Positions 36,638 through 45,150 of a DNA stretch of 64,000 nt are shown in pieces (the first letter of the stretch is position 1; each line of letters starts with the position of its first letter). The position numbers and the translations under genes are program-made. Below the pieces are notes generated by a model. That model had not been told where the DNA came from and ran no database searches. It saw only the letters and a list, made by a program, of their open reading frames with translations. The stretch is from Dyella tabacisoli (GTDB taxonomy: Bacteria; Pseudomonadota; Gammaproteobacteria; Xanthomonadales; Rhodanobacteraceae): positions 372,001 to 436,000 of the forward strand of contig NZ_KZ857173.1 of NCBI RefSeq assembly GCF_003350925.1, written 5' to 3'.

Positions 36638-37930
36638 TCAGGCGCTGATGGGGCGCATCACTTCGTCGAAACCCAGGTTTTGCGTCGTGGTTTTGGCATG
36701 CTCTGCCACCCACTCTGCCACCTGGTCTTCCATGACGCGATTTTGCAGCCCGGACATCAGTTGGGGGTCACTGTTATAGAGTTCAATGACCTTCTCTGGC
36801 TCTTCATAGGTCGAGGCAATCGCAGCCAACTGCTCGGCAATACGCTTGCGGTCGATCGTCAACGACTGCTTGCGGGCAATTTCGCCCATGAGCAAACCAG
36901 CGATAACGCGCTTACGAGCCATCGGGGTAGCCGCCTCGATCAACTGCGGCGGGGGTTGCTGTCCGCGCGGCACATTGCTGGCAGCAAGATTTTGCGCCTC
37001 GGACTGCACCATCAGGTTCGGCACATCCAACTCTAGATTGGACTCGGCCAGCTTTTCAGCCACTTCGGACTTCAGGCGAGCCATCAGGGTAGCCTTCAGC
37101 TCGCGCTCCAGATTGGAGCGGACTTCTTTGCGGAAATTCTCCAGATTGCCGTCGGCAACGCCGAACAACTGAACAAATTCAGCATCAACCGTCGGCAGCT
37201 TCGGCTCCTGCACCTTGATGATCTTGAAACTGACTTTGGCGGTTTGCCCGGCCAGCTTTTCATTGCGGAAGTCTGTCGGAAACGCGATATCCGCCTCGTA
37301 GGCATCATCGGCCTTGTGACCAGTCAGCGCTTCGTCCAGGGCCTTGAACAGGTTCCCCGAACCCAAGACGCTGCCGGCGCGCTCCATACCCTCGGCAGGG
37401 AAGCGGTAATCGCCGGCCGTAGCGGTGTATTCGAACATGACGAAGTCATTCTCGGCCGAAGCACGCTCAACGGCGTCGAAGCTGCGACGCTGCTGACGCA
37501 GGGTTTCGATCATCTTGTCGATATCGGCATCGGTCACTTCCGCCACCGGACGAGTGATCTCGAGCGCGGCAACGTCCACTTCCGGAAACTCCGGGAGCAC
37601 TTCGAAAGTGGCCGTATAGGCGATCTCGCCGTTTTCCGGGCGACCCGTGGTATCGATTGACGGGTTAGCGATCGGACGCAGTTGCTCCTGCTCTACCGCT
37701 TCGCGCAATGTGCTGCCGATCAGGTCGGACAACACCTCACCACGCACTTGAGCACCGAAGCGCTGCTGGATCACCGTGACCGGCACCTTGCCCGGACGAA
37801 AGCCCTTAAGACGAACGGTACGACCCATCTCTGCGATCCGCGCGCTGACCTGCGACTCGAATCGCTCTGCGGGAAATTTCACCGTGAGCTTGCGCTCAAG
37901 CTTGCCGACGTTCTCAACCGAAACCTGCAT
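36638..37930 (-). CDS. tig: Trigger factor
   Basis: A ribosome-associated chaperone and prolyl isomerase that meets nascent chains. The protein is 430 aa. The N-terminal ribosome-binding domain contains the signature GFRPGKVP near residue 44, the FKBP-type domain lies at about 160-245, and the helical C-terminal domain follows. The start MQVSVENVGKLERKL at 37930 matches the family N-terminus. It is first in the tig-clpP-clpX run, downstream of tRNA-Leu on the same strand. Confidence 0.97.
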   Translation of the reverse strand: MQVSVENVGKLERKLTVKFPAERFESQVSARIAEMGRTVRLKGFRPGKVPVTVIQQRFGAQVRGEVLSDLIGSTLREAVEQEQLRPIANPSIDTTGRPENGEIAYTATFEVLPEFPEVDVAALEITRPVAEVTDADIDKMIETLRQQRRSFDAVERASAENDFVMFEYTATAGDYRFPAEGMERAGSVLGSGNLFKALDEALTGHKADDAYEADIAFPTDFRNEKLAGQTAKVSFKIIKVQEPKLPTVDAEFVQLFGVADGNLENFRKEVRSNLERELKATLMARLKSEVAEKLAESNLELDVPNLMVQSEAQNLAASNVPRGQQPPPQLIEAATPMARKRVIAGLLMGEIARKQSLTIDRKRIAEQLAAIASTYEEPEKVIELYNSDPQLMSGLQNRVMEDQVAEWVAEHAKTTTQNLGFDEVMRPISA

Positions 37931-38018
37931 GACGTCTCCTGGAATACCTGATAGCGCGTCCGTCACAGACGCCATGGCAGCCCCTGCCGCCGGTAAAACA
38001 AAAACAAAGGAATCAACA

Positions 38019-38103
38019 TGGTGCGAAAGGGGGGACTCGAACCCCCACGGGATTAACCGCCAGAACCTAAATCTGGTGCGTCTACCAATTCCGCCACTCT
38101 CGC
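38019..38103 (-). tRNA. tRNA-Leu (TAG)
   Basis: An 85-base class II tRNA with acceptor GCGAGAG/CTTTCGC (one G-U), anticodon loop atttagg giving TAG, a long variable arm and encoded CCA. Confidence 0.95.
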
Positions 38104-38148
38104 ATCAACCAACAACCAAGAAGTCGCCGCAACCACCGGATTCCAAAG

Positions 38149-38176
38149 AAATTATTACGCAGAACCCGCACTGCAA
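38149..38176 (-). promoter_or_regulatory. Possible promoter of tRNA-Leu
   Basis: On the minus strand TTGCAG (38176-38171) and TAATTT (38154-38149) are 16 bases apart and lie about 46 bases before tRNA-Leu. The match is moderate. Confidence 0.4.
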
Positions 38177-38348
38177 TCTCTTTTTGAATCCCGCCCTGAG
38201 GCGCCCCACCCTAAGTCGATGATTCCTTTGCACGAAAGCCGGCTATTTTACGGTTGCGCGAGGGGGCAATACAAGCGAGATACCGCATCCATGGCATGGA
38301 AATGAATGAATCCCCCTCTCCGCTTCAGCTCAAGCCTGTGCAAAGCAC

Positions 38349-38388
38349 ACAGACAAACGGCCTGCATTGCTGCAAGCCGTTTGTCTGT
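38349..38388 (-). repeat. Long hairpin directly downstream of tRNA-Lys
   Basis: Arms acagacaaacggc (38349-38361) and gccgtttgtctgt (38376-38388) pair perfectly. After one mismatch, an inner tgca/tgca stem closes a 4-base loop. It begins 2 bases after the tRNA-Lys CCA, so it should end or help process the six-tRNA transcript, although no T-run follows outside the stem. The remaining 245 bases up to tRNA-Leu hold no gene I can support. Confidence 0.65.
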
Positions 38389-38390
38389 AT

Positions 38391-38466
<76 letters not shown>

Positions 38467-38496
38467 TGGAACTAACTTTGGACTTACTGGATGAAC

Positions 38497-38574
38497 TGGG
38501 GTGGAAGATGGGACTCGAACCCACGACCCTCGGAATCACAATCCGATGCTCTAACCAGCTGAGCTACATCCACC
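38497..38574 (-). tRNA. tRNA-His (GTG)
   Basis: A cloverleaf with anticodon GTG in loop ttgtgat, encoded CCA, and an extra G(-1) at 38574 opposite the C73 discriminator, both hallmarks of tRNA-His. The acceptor GTGGATG against CTTCCAC leaves one U-U mismatch at position 6-67. Confidence 0.93.
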
Positions 38575-38587
38575 GTAAATCTTGAAT

Positions 38588-38664
38588 TGGCGCGCCCGAC
38601 AGGAATCGAACCTGCAACCGTCGGCTTAGAAGGCCGATGCTCTATCCGATTGAGCTACAGGCGC
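38588..38664 (-). tRNA. tRNA-Arg (TCT)
   Basis: A 77-base cloverleaf with acceptor GCGCCTG/CGGGCGC (one U-G), anticodon loop cttctaa giving TCT, and encoded CCA. Confidence 0.95.
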
Positions 38665-38690
38665 AGCGCACTACGTGCAGAGCACCTGCT

Positions 38691-38767
38691 TGGTCGGGGC
38701 AGAGGGATTCGAACCCACGACATCCAGCTCCCAAAGCTGGCGCTCTACCAGGCTGAGCTATACCCCG
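38691..38767 (-). tRNA. tRNA-Pro (TGG)
   Basis: A 77-base cloverleaf with acceptor CGGGGTA/TGCCCCG, anticodon loop tttggga giving TGG, and encoded CCA. Confidence 0.95.
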
Positions 38768-38946
38768 AATCTCGAAACCTTCGTCTGCTTACGCGAGCCG
38801 AAGCCTTGAAATGCTACGGGGGACGCATCGCCTAGTCAATCCGTATCGAAGCACACCGAACTTCACAACCACCGTTCAGCTTCGCAGGACGATGAACTGC
38901 CTTGCGGCACAAGCCGTGATGCGAACAGCACGACTTGCAAGTGTAG

Positions 38947-39023
38947 TGGCGCGCCCGGAGAGATTCGAACTCCCGACCACCAAGTTCGTAGCCTGGTACT
39001 CTATCCAACTGAGCTACGGGCGC
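38947..39023 (-). tRNA. tRNA-Arg (ACG)
   Basis: A 77-base cloverleaf with acceptor GCGCCCG/CGGGCGC, anticodon loop ctacgaa giving ACG (read as ICG after deamination), and encoded CCA. First gene of the minus-strand tRNA run Arg-Pro-Arg-His-Lys, which resembles the argX-hisR-leuT-proM operon of enterics. The 179-base gap to tRNA-Pro holds nothing else I can identify. Confidence 0.95.
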
Positions 39024-39085
39024 GCAGAAAAACGATTTGCCTTGTTGCCAACCGCCGAAGCGGAAGGTGTCGAAGCAGAAGCGGG

Positions 39086-39114
39086 ATTATTCAGATTCGA
39101 AGCTAAAACGTCAA
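39086..39114 (-). promoter_or_regulatory. Sigma-70 promoter of the minus-strand tRNA cluster
   Basis: On the minus strand TTGACG (39114-39109) and AATAAT (39091-39086) are 17 bases apart, about 63 bases before tRNA-Arg(ACG). The upstream sequence is A/T-rich (gaaaaatttc region). Confidence 0.65.
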
Positions 39115-39225
39115 CACTTTTTTCAGAAAAATTTCATTTCGATGGACCGAAACTTATCTGAAGCATGTCGACTCAAGCTGTGCCCGACCTGATTTAGACA
39201 TCCAAACGCCTCATCCAAACCAATC

Positions 39226-39249
39226 AAGGGCGCCCATGAGAGCGCCCTT
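39226..39249 (-). terminator. Possible terminator of ftsH
   Basis: An 8-bp stem aagggcgc (39226-39233) / gcgccctt (39242-39249), 14 bases after the ftsH stop. The following minus-strand sequence is only moderately T-rich. Confidence 0.5.
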
Positions 39250-39263
39250 ACTTAGGTGAAGCC

Positions 39264-41216
39264 TTAGCGATCAATCACGCGACTCTGCGTCGCAGGATCG
39301 CCCACTTTGGCCGACCCCGCATCACCACGCGGTGGCGGTGGCGGTGGCGGCGAACCGGCCGGCGGAGTCTTCGACCAATCGGCAGGCGGCCCCGGTTCGC
39401 GCCCCGCCATGATGTCGTCGATCTGATGCGCATCGATGGTTTCGTACTGCAACAGCGTCTCAGCCATCACATGCAATTTATCGATATTGTCGGTGAGCAA
39501 CTGCTTGGTACGCGCATATGCACGATCAAGAATATCGCGCACCTCCTCGTCGATCTTGCGCGCGGTCTCATTAGAGACATTCTTGTGTTGCGTGACCGAG
39601 CGGCCAAGGAATACCTCATCCTCGTCCTCGCCATAGGTCATCGGACCAAGCTTGTCGGACAAGCCCCATTTGGTCGCCATATTGCGCGCCATCTTGGTGG
39701 CACGCTCGATATCGTTCGAGGCACCGGTGGTGACTTTGTCTTCGCCGAAGATCAGCGCCTCGGCAACACGGCCACCGTATAGCGAGCACAACTGCGACTC
39801 GATCGCCACTCGGTTCATGCTGTATTTGTCACCCTCAGGCAAATACATGGTGACGCCCAGCGCACGACCGCGAGGAATGATCGTGACCTTGTATACCGGG
39901 TCATGCTCAGGCACCAGTCGACCGACGATGGCGTGACCGGCCTCGTGGTAAGCGGTGAGCTTTTTCTCATCTTCGCTCATCGCCATCGAGCGACGCTCGG
40001 TACCCATCAGAATCTTGTCTCGCGCTTTATCGAGGTGGCCCATACGCACTTCGCGGGCGTTCTCTCGCGCTGCAAACAAGGCAGCCTCGTTGACCAGATT
40101 GGCCAGATCGGCACCGGAAAAGCCGGGCGTGCCGCGCGCGATGGTCATCGCATTCACGTCGGCCGCCGTCGGCACCTTGCGCAGGTGCACCTTGAGAATT
40201 TGTTCACGCCCTTTCACATCCGGCAGACCGACCACGACCTGGCGATCGAAGCGGCCTGGACGCAACAAGGCAGGATCGAGCACGTCCGGGCGGTTGGTGG
40301 CGGCAATGACGATCACGCCCTCGGTGCCCTCAAAGCCATCCATCTCGACCAGCAACTGATTGAGGGTTTGCTCGCGCTCGTCGTGCCCACCGCCAAGGCC
40401 GGCACCGCGATGACGGCCTACCGCGTCGATCTCATCGATAAAGATGATGCACGGCGCATGCTTTTTGGCCTGCTCGAACATGTCGCGCACACGACTGGCG
40501 CCCACGCCGACAAACATTTCGACGAAGTCCGAGCCGGAGATAGCGAAGAACGGAACCTTGGCCTCGCCCGCAATCGCCCTGGCAAGCAAGGTCTTGCCGG
40601 TACCCGGCGGGCCGACCATCAACACGCCGCGCGGAATCTTGCCGCCAAGCTTTTGAAACTTGCCCGGGTCGCGCAGGAACTCCACCAGCTCGCTGACCTC
40701 TTCTTTGGCCTCGTCGCAGCCAGCGACATCGGTGAAATTGACCTTGATCTGGTCTTCGCCCTGCAACTTGGCTCGCGAACGGCCAAAGCTCATCGCCCCG
40801 CGACCACCCGCGCCGGCCTGCATTTGGCGCATAAACCAAATGAATACACCGACGATAAGAATGATCGGCAACCAATTGAGCAGCAACCCAAGCAATGAGA
40901 AGCCGTTATTGGACGGCTCCTGGCGTACTTCGACGCCCTTGTCCTGCATCTGCTTGACCACTGCGTTGGTGGACCAGCCCAGCCCAGGAGCAACGGTGCG
41001 GTAAGTACTGCCGTCCTTCAACTTGCCGCTGATCGATGCGGGCTGATCGGCGCTGATCGTGGCATTGGCCACGTTGCCGCTATCCACGCTCTGCACGAAG
41101 CTGCTGTAGGGCAGGTCCGATGAAGAAGCGCCATGCGGGTTGAAGCTCTGAAATACGGTGAGTAGAACCACCGCGATAATCAGCCAGAGCAGTAGGTTTT
41201 TAGCCATTTCATTCAT
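39264..41216 (-). CDS. ftsH: ATP-dependent zinc metalloprotease FtsH
   Basis: FtsH degrades membrane proteins and short-lived cytoplasmic regulators such as sigma-32 and LpxC. The protein is 650 aa. Two membrane segments (about 6-23 and 107-125) flank a periplasmic domain. The AAA+ domain has Walker A GPPGTGKT near residue 203. The zinc motif HEAGH is at 424-428. The C-terminal tail contains a proline/glycine-rich stretch ending near residue 640. The ATG at 41216 overlaps the rlmE TGA; an ATG three codons later (MAKNLLLW) is a possible alternative start. Confidence 0.97.
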   Translation of the reverse strand: MNEMAKNLLLWLIIAVVLLTVFQSFNPHGASSSDLPYSSFVQSVDSGNVANATISADQPASISGKLKDGSTYRTVAPGLGWSTNAVVKQMQDKGVEVRQEPSNNGFSLLGLLLNWLPIILIVGVFIWFMRQMQAGAGGRGAMSFGRSRAKLQGEDQIKVNFTDVAGCDEAKEEVSELVEFLRDPGKFQKLGGKIPRGVLMVGPPGTGKTLLARAIAGEAKVPFFAISGSDFVEMFVGVGASRVRDMFEQAKKHAPCIIFIDEIDAVGRHRGAGLGGGHDEREQTLNQLLVEMDGFEGTEGVIVIAATNRPDVLDPALLRPGRFDRQVVVGLPDVKGREQILKVHLRKVPTAADVNAMTIARGTPGFSGADLANLVNEAALFAARENAREVRMGHLDKARDKILMGTERRSMAMSEDEKKLTAYHEAGHAIVGRLVPEHDPVYKVTIIPRGRALGVTMYLPEGDKYSMNRVAIESQLCSLYGGRVAEALIFGEDKVTTGASNDIERATKMARNMATKWGLSDKLGPMTYGEDEDEVFLGRSVTQHKNVSNETARKIDEEVRDILDRAYARTKQLLTDNIDKLHVMAETLLQYETIDAHQIDDIMAGREPGPPADWSKTPPAGSPPPPPPPRGDAGSAKVGDPATQSRVIDR

Positions 41217-41863
41217 GCACGGTTCTCGCCCGGTTGCCCGCCGGAAGTCTTTCGACCCACGGCCAGCGCGTATACCTCACGCGAACGAGCGCGCGAGGCC
41301 TTTGGTTTACGCATGGTTACGCGCGTGAACTCCACACGCAAGCTGCGCAGATAATCGTCAAAGCCGGCGCCCTGGAACAGCTTGATCAGGAACGACCCGC
41401 CCGGCTTAAGCCAGTGCCGGCTAAAATCCAGCGCCAGTTCAGCCAAATCCATTGCCCGGATCTGGTCGGCTAGCGCTACACCACTCATATTGGGGGCCAT
41501 ATCAGATAGCACAAGATCGAGCTGCTGTCCGCCCAAGCGAGATTCCAGCTCACGCAATACCGATTCCTCGCGAAAATCGCCCTGGATGAAGTCCACCCCG
41601 CCAATGCCCTGCATCGGCAGGATATCCAGCGCGATCAAGGTACCTTTATCGCCCAGCCGCTGGCTTACCAATTGCGACCAGCCGCCAGGTGCGGCGCCCA
41701 GATCCACGATTCGCATGCCTGGCTTGAGCAGGCGGTCACGCTCGATCAACTCCTCCAGCTTAAAGACTGCACGCGAGCGGAAGCCTTCAGCTTGCGCCTT
41801 TTTTACATAAACATCGTCGAAATGCTCCCGCAGCCAGCGGGAACTGCTTTTGCTGCGAGTCAT
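41213..41863 (-). CDS. rlmE: 23S rRNA 2'-O-ribose U2552 methyltransferase
   Basis: RlmE (FtsJ/RrmJ) methylates U2552 of 23S rRNA with SAM at a late stage of 50S assembly. The protein is 216 aa. The N-terminal basic segment [18 protein letters not shown], motif [13 protein letters not shown] near residue 60, [13 protein letters not shown] near 120 and a KLFQGAG lysine near 160 form the family's K-D-K-E set. The rlmE-ftsH pairing is conserved and here is coupled by a 4-base overlap. Confidence 0.95.
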   Translation of the reverse strand: MTRSKSSSRWLREHFDDVYVKKAQAEGFRSRAVFKLEELIERDRLLKPGMRIVDLGAAPGGWSQLVSQRLGDKGTLIALDILPMQGIGGVDFIQGDFREESVLRELESRLGGQQLDLVLSDMAPNMSGVALADQIRAMDLAELALDFSRHWLKPGGSFLIKLFQGAGFDDYLRSLRVEFTRVTMRKPKASRARSREVYALAVGRKTSGGQPGENRA

Positions 41864-41945
41864 GATCGGCAACTGTCACAGATACGGGGAGTGGTCAGCA
41901 TGATACCCTTTACGGTCCATTCGCCGCGAATCCGAGACTGAACGC

Positions 41946-42242
41946 ATGGCCCTCTCCCCCTCGCAGCGCCGCTACTTGCGCAGCCTTGCCCACGATCTGA
42001 AGCCAGTCATCCTGCTCGGCGCCAAAGGCGCTACCGATGCCGTGGTTAAGGAATTGGACCTGGCGCTGTCTCATCACGAGTTAGTCAAAGTGAAGCTATC
42101 TGGCGGCGACAAAGATGAACGCCAGGTGCAAATCGATTTCCTCGCTAACGGCACCCAGGCCGAGAGCGTGCAGCAGATCGGTCACATTGTGGTGCTGTTC
42201 CGCCGTAATGAAGACGAGCCCAAGCTGGCGTTGCCACGTTAA
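41946..42242 (+). CDS. yhbY: CRM-domain RNA-binding protein YhbY
   Basis: A 98-aa single-domain CRS1-YhbY (CRM) protein that associates with pre-50S ribosomal subunits. The N-terminal helix LSPSQRRYLRSLAHDLKPV leads to the GAKGATDAVVKELDLAL motif and an HELVKVKLSG strand, as in E. coli YhbY (97 aa). It is divergent from rlmE across about 80 bases, the conserved location for this gene. Confidence 0.94.
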   Translation: MALSPSQRRYLRSLAHDLKPVILLGAKGATDAVVKELDLALSHHELVKVKLSGGDKDERQVQIDFLANGTQAESVQQIGHIVVLFRRNEDEPKLALPR

Positions 42243-42297
42243 AGCCCGTCCAAAAGGCTAGTCAAAAAGCTTATTCAAAGCCTCCACCGAGTTTCCG

Positions 42298-42675
42298 ATG
42301 GATCTTTCGCTCGACCGACCTGACGACTACCTCTTTGTACGCCGTGTCAGCGCACGCGGCGTCACCGTGGTCGATCGCGAATTTGAACGCAGCTTTCTGC
42401 TTGCACCCGACGGTGTCATCGAAAACTGGCCGGTCGATACGGCAAAAACACTCGACGCTGAACATGTAGAGGCGATTCTTGCGCTTAAGCCCGAGCTGGT
42501 ACTGCTGGGTACCGGCGACCGCCAATGTTTTCCGGCGGCGATCTTCCTGGCCGGTTTTCTGCGCAAAAACGTCGGCATCGAGGTGATGGACAACGCCGCC
42601 GCCGCTCGCACTTACAACCTGCTCGCCGCCGAAGGGCGACGAGTGATAGCGGCGTTCATTCTCCCGACGGCTTGA
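42298..42675 (+). CDS. Mth938-like domain protein (DUF498/Xcc1710 type)
   Basis: A 125-aa protein with a single Mth938-like (DUF498) fold. The parts resembling the family are RSFLLAPDGVIENWPV near residue 31, PELVLLGTG near 65 and GIEVMDNAAAARTYNLL near 92. Family members include the mitochondrial complex I assembly factor NDUFAF3; the bacterial role is not known. It follows yhbY by 55 bases and is convergent with nlpD, ending 20 bases from its stop. Confidence 0.85.
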   Translation: MDLSLDRPDDYLFVRRVSARGVTVVDREFERSFLLAPDGVIENWPVDTAKTLDAEHVEAILALKPELVLLGTGDRQCFPAAIFLAGFLRKNVGIEVMDNAAAARTYNLLAAEGRRVIAAFILPTA

Positions 42676-42695
42676 CCGCCCCAGCTTGCTTAATA

Positions 42696-43682
42696 TCAGC
42701 GAGACGGCAAATAACCCAACGGATCGACGGGATTGCCGTCCTTACGGATCTGGAACTGCAATTCGTCGCGTGAAGCGCCCGTCGAGCCCATTTCGGCGAT
42801 CTGCTGCCCCGCGCTAACGCGCTGCCCCTCTTTGACCAGACGCTTACGGTTGTGACCGTAGGCAGAGAGGAAGCTGTCGTTGTGCTTGATGATGACCAGT
42901 TCGCCATAGCCGACCAAGCCGTTACCGCTATAGACCACCACACCATCGGCGGCCGCGCGGATCGGATCGCCTGATTTGCCGTAAACCTCGATCCCCGGAA
43001 TAGCGTCACCGCTTTGGAAACGCTTGCCCAAACCGCCGTCGGCCGGCCAGCGCCAACTCACACCGCCGGAGGCACGGGTTGCGCCAGCGGGTACCGCCGC
43101 CGATACCGCGGGGACAACAGGCGGCGGCAACGAGGCCGGACTTAGTGTAGACACGCCAGCCACCGGCACAACGGTGGTACTGCTTGCCGCGCTTGCCGGT
43201 GAAGTCGCCGCCGTACTTGCAGCACCAACCGCCGTCGAAGCCGGCTTGCTTGCCACCGTCTCTGTCGTGTTCTCGAACATGGGTGCCGCTGCCTTGGCTG
43301 GCGTCGATGGATGCGCCGAGGCGGCTGGTGCGGCCGTGGTTACCGGTCGCGGGGTTGCGGCGGCAGCAACGGCGTGCGTGCTCCCCGCCGACCCGCCCGG
43401 CGGCGATAGCCGCAAAACCTGACCCGGCCAGATCGTGTAAGGCGCGGCAATGCCGTTCCAATGCGCCAGATCGCGGAAATCCACGCTGTTGCGAAAGGCG
43501 ATGGAATAGAGGGTATCGCCACGAGCCACCTGGTAGCTGCCACCGGGCGCTGATGGTGCAGGTGTGACTGTGCTGCCGTGGCCACCGGCCGGCTGGACGA
43601 CCACCGATCGGTGCACACCGCTGCAAGCGGTCAGCGTGAGAGCAATGGCAGTGGCCGCAAAACAGCGAATAAGTCCGTTCAT
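42696..43682 (-). CDS. nlpD: NlpD-like murein-hydrolase activator lipoprotein (LysM plus degenerate LytM)
   Basis: NlpD activates the amidase AmiC for daughter-cell separation. The protein is 328 aa. A lipoprotein signal ends in LTLTAC (Cys20). A LysM domain (about 45-88, YQVARGDTLYSIAFRN) is followed by a long Ala/Pro/Thr/Ser-rich linker (about 90-200) and a LytM/M23 domain (about 205-328). The metal ligands of active M23 peptidases are lost: IPGIEV stands where HxGxD should be, and LQFQIR replaces LHFEIR. This predicts an activator rather than an enzyme. The ATG at 43682 gives the best signal peptide. rpoS, which follows nlpD in E. coli, is absent here. Confidence 0.9.
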   Translation of the reverse strand: MNGLIRCFAATAIALTLTACSGVHRSVVVQPAGGHGSTVTPAPSAPGGSYQVARGDTLYSIAFRNSVDFRDLAHWNGIAAPYTIWPGQVLRLSPPGGSAGSTHAVAAAATPRPVTTAAPAASAHPSTPAKAAAPMFENTTETVASKPASTAVGAASTAATSPASAASSTTVVPVAGVSTLSPASLPPPVVPAVSAAVPAGATRASGGVSWRWPADGGLGKRFQSGDAIPGIEVYGKSGDPIRAAADGVVVYSGNGLVGYGELVIIKHNDSFLSAYGHNRKRLVKEGQRVSAGQQIAEMGSTGASRDELQFQIRKDGNPVDPLGYLPSR

Positions 43683-43742
43683 GTTCGCCAGCATACCGAG
43701 GTCTAACGAGGTTTTCATGCGAGGGTGTCCCTATTGAACCTC

Positions 43743-43790
43743 TGTAGGAGCCCATCCTGTGGGCAAAAATCATGGAGCGCATCGCGCCCC
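43743..43790. repeat. REP-like extragenic palindrome
   Basis: The sequence tgtaggagcccatcctgtgg and the following gc form a small hairpin (gccca / tgggc) headed by GTAGGAG. A second GGAGCGC...GCGCCC hairpin follows at about 43774-43789. The head and layout resemble the REP elements (GTAGGAGC plus short palindrome) common in xanthomonad and pseudomonad genomes. It lies between nlpD and yqaA. Only one copy was noticed in the window. Confidence 0.5.
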
Positions 43791-43801
43791 ACCCACGATG
43801 T

Positions 43802-44410
43802 TTAGCGCAACCAGAACCACCACACGAGCAGTAACGCCAGCACCCCTAAAGCGGCCCAGCCGATCCACTCGATATGTTTGTGCAGAATACGTTCCGCCCG
43901 CTCACCGAAAAGTCGAATCAGCAACGCCAGCAGCCATACCCGTTTACCCCGGCCGACAGCAATGCAGACCAGAAAGGGAATGATCGGTACACCGACAATA
44001 CCCGCCGCCCAGGTAACGAATTTCATCGGCACGACTGGCTGCAAGGCCGCCAATGCCAACACGAACAGCAGCCCCAACCAATGCTGATTCATCTGCAAGC
44101 GCAGGTTTTCCACCCCCTGCTCGATCGGCGCCAACAGATGTAGCGACTCAAGCACGGGATGCAATGCCTGAAACGCCCAGTGACCGAGCGCGTAGCCGAC
44201 CAGTGAGCCAAGCAGTGAAAACAACAGGCTGATATTGGCGTAGAAGAAAGCTTTTTGACGCTTGCCCAGCATCATCGGCGCCAGCATCACTTCCGGCATG
44301 ATCGGAAAAATGAAGGCTTCGACGAAACTCAAACCGCTGAGGTAATAAACCGCTTTAGGGTGGCGTGCCCAGGTCAATGCGCGCGCGTACATCGCTCCAA
44401 ATAGGCGCAT
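43802..44410 (-). CDS. DedA/SNARE-associated family membrane protein (YqaA-like)
   Basis: A 202-aa inner-membrane protein of the DedA/VTT superfamily (YqaA subgroup), some members of which are lipid scramblases or transporters. It has the family features SFVEAFIFPIMPEVMLAP near residue 28 and a glycine-rich GSLVGYALGHWAF near 69, with four to five hydrophobic segments and the reentrant-type PVVPMKFVTWAAGI block near 128. The start at 44410 (MRLFGAM) follows a triple 15-bp repeat in the leader. It follows pcm by 58 bases. Confidence 0.88.
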   Translation of the reverse strand: MRLFGAMYARALTWARHPKAVYYLSGLSFVEAFIFPIMPEVMLAPMMLGKRQKAFFYANISLLFSLLGSLVGYALGHWAFQALHPVLESLHLLAPIEQGVENLRLQMNQHWLGLLFVLALAALQPVVPMKFVTWAAGIVGVPIIPFLVCIAVGRGKRVWLLALLIRLFGERAERILHKHIEWIGWAALGVLALLLVWWFWLR

Positions 44411-44420
44411 CAACAGAATC

Positions 44421-44465
44421 CTTGATAGTGGCGGCCTTGATAGTGGCGGTCTTGATTGAGGCGGC
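44421..44465. repeat. Three tandem 15-bp repeats in the yqaA leader
   Basis: cttgatagtggcggc (44421-44435), cttgatagtggcggt (44436-44450) and cttgattgaggcggc (44451-44465) stand in immediate tandem between the pcm stop and the yqaA ATG, ending 10 bases before the start codon. Confidence 0.8.
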
Positions 44466-44468
44466 GCA

Positions 44469-45149
44469 TCAACCGATGCCGCCAAGCAGCGGGACGAAAC
44501 TGACTGCGCCAAGTTCTTCTTGTATGAAATCGCCCTGCCCGTCACCACGCATGCGTATCAGCATTTGATGGCTCGGCGAACCGACCGGCGCGACCAGCAC
44601 ACCGGTTGGGCTCAATTGATCGAGCAATTGCGTGGGAATGGTGTCACCTGCGGCGGTGAGGATGATCGCGTCGAACGGAGCTTCGTCGGGCCAACCGAGT
44701 TTGCCGTCATCGTGGCGCGAACGGATATTGCTCAAGCCAAGCTGACGAAAGCGTCGGCGTGCCTGACGCAGCAGTTCTTCGATCCGTTCCACAGTAAATA
44801 GCTGCGGCACCAAGGCGGCCAGCACCACTGCCTGGTAACCCGAGCCGGTGCCAATCTCCAGCACTTTTTGCGGCAGGCCAAACTCGATCAGCGCCTCGGT
44901 CATGCGCGCCACCACCCATGGCTGTGAAATGGTCTGACCGTGACCGATGGGTAATGCGGTGTTTTCGTAAGCGCGGGAATGCAACGCCTGATCGATGAAA
45001 TGATGTCGTGGCAACTGACGAATCACTTCAAGCACGCGCGGGTCGCGAATGCCTTCGTCTTTCAGCTTGGCGGCCAAGCGATCGCGTGCGCGCTGCGAGG
45101 TCATACCCTCACCCTTGAGCACTGAAGGCGGTAGCGGATGCACATTCAT
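44469..45149 (-). CDS. pcm: Protein-L-isoaspartate O-methyltransferase
   Basis: Pcm repairs isoaspartyl residues in aged proteins using SAM. The protein is 226 aa. The family block LPIGHGQTISQPWVVARM lies near residue 83, motif I VLEIGTGSGYQAVVLA near 111 and DAIILTAAGDTIP near 170. The long start at 45149 gives the roughly 225-aa form found in xanthomonads; an internal ATG at 45104 would give a shorter, E. coli-like protein. It begins one base after the surE stop. Confidence 0.93.
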   Translation of the reverse strand: MNVHPLPPSVLKGEGMTSQRARDRLAAKLKDEGIRDPRVLEVIRQLPRHHFIDQALHSRAYENTALPIGHGQTISQPWVVARMTEALIEFGLPQKVLEIGTGSGYQAVVLAALVPQLFTVERIEELLRQARRRFRQLGLSNIRSRHDDGKLGWPDEAPFDAIILTAAGDTIPTQLLDQLSPTGVLVAPVGSPSHQMLIRMRGDGQGDFIQEELGAVSFVPLLGGIG

Positions 45150-45150
45150 C

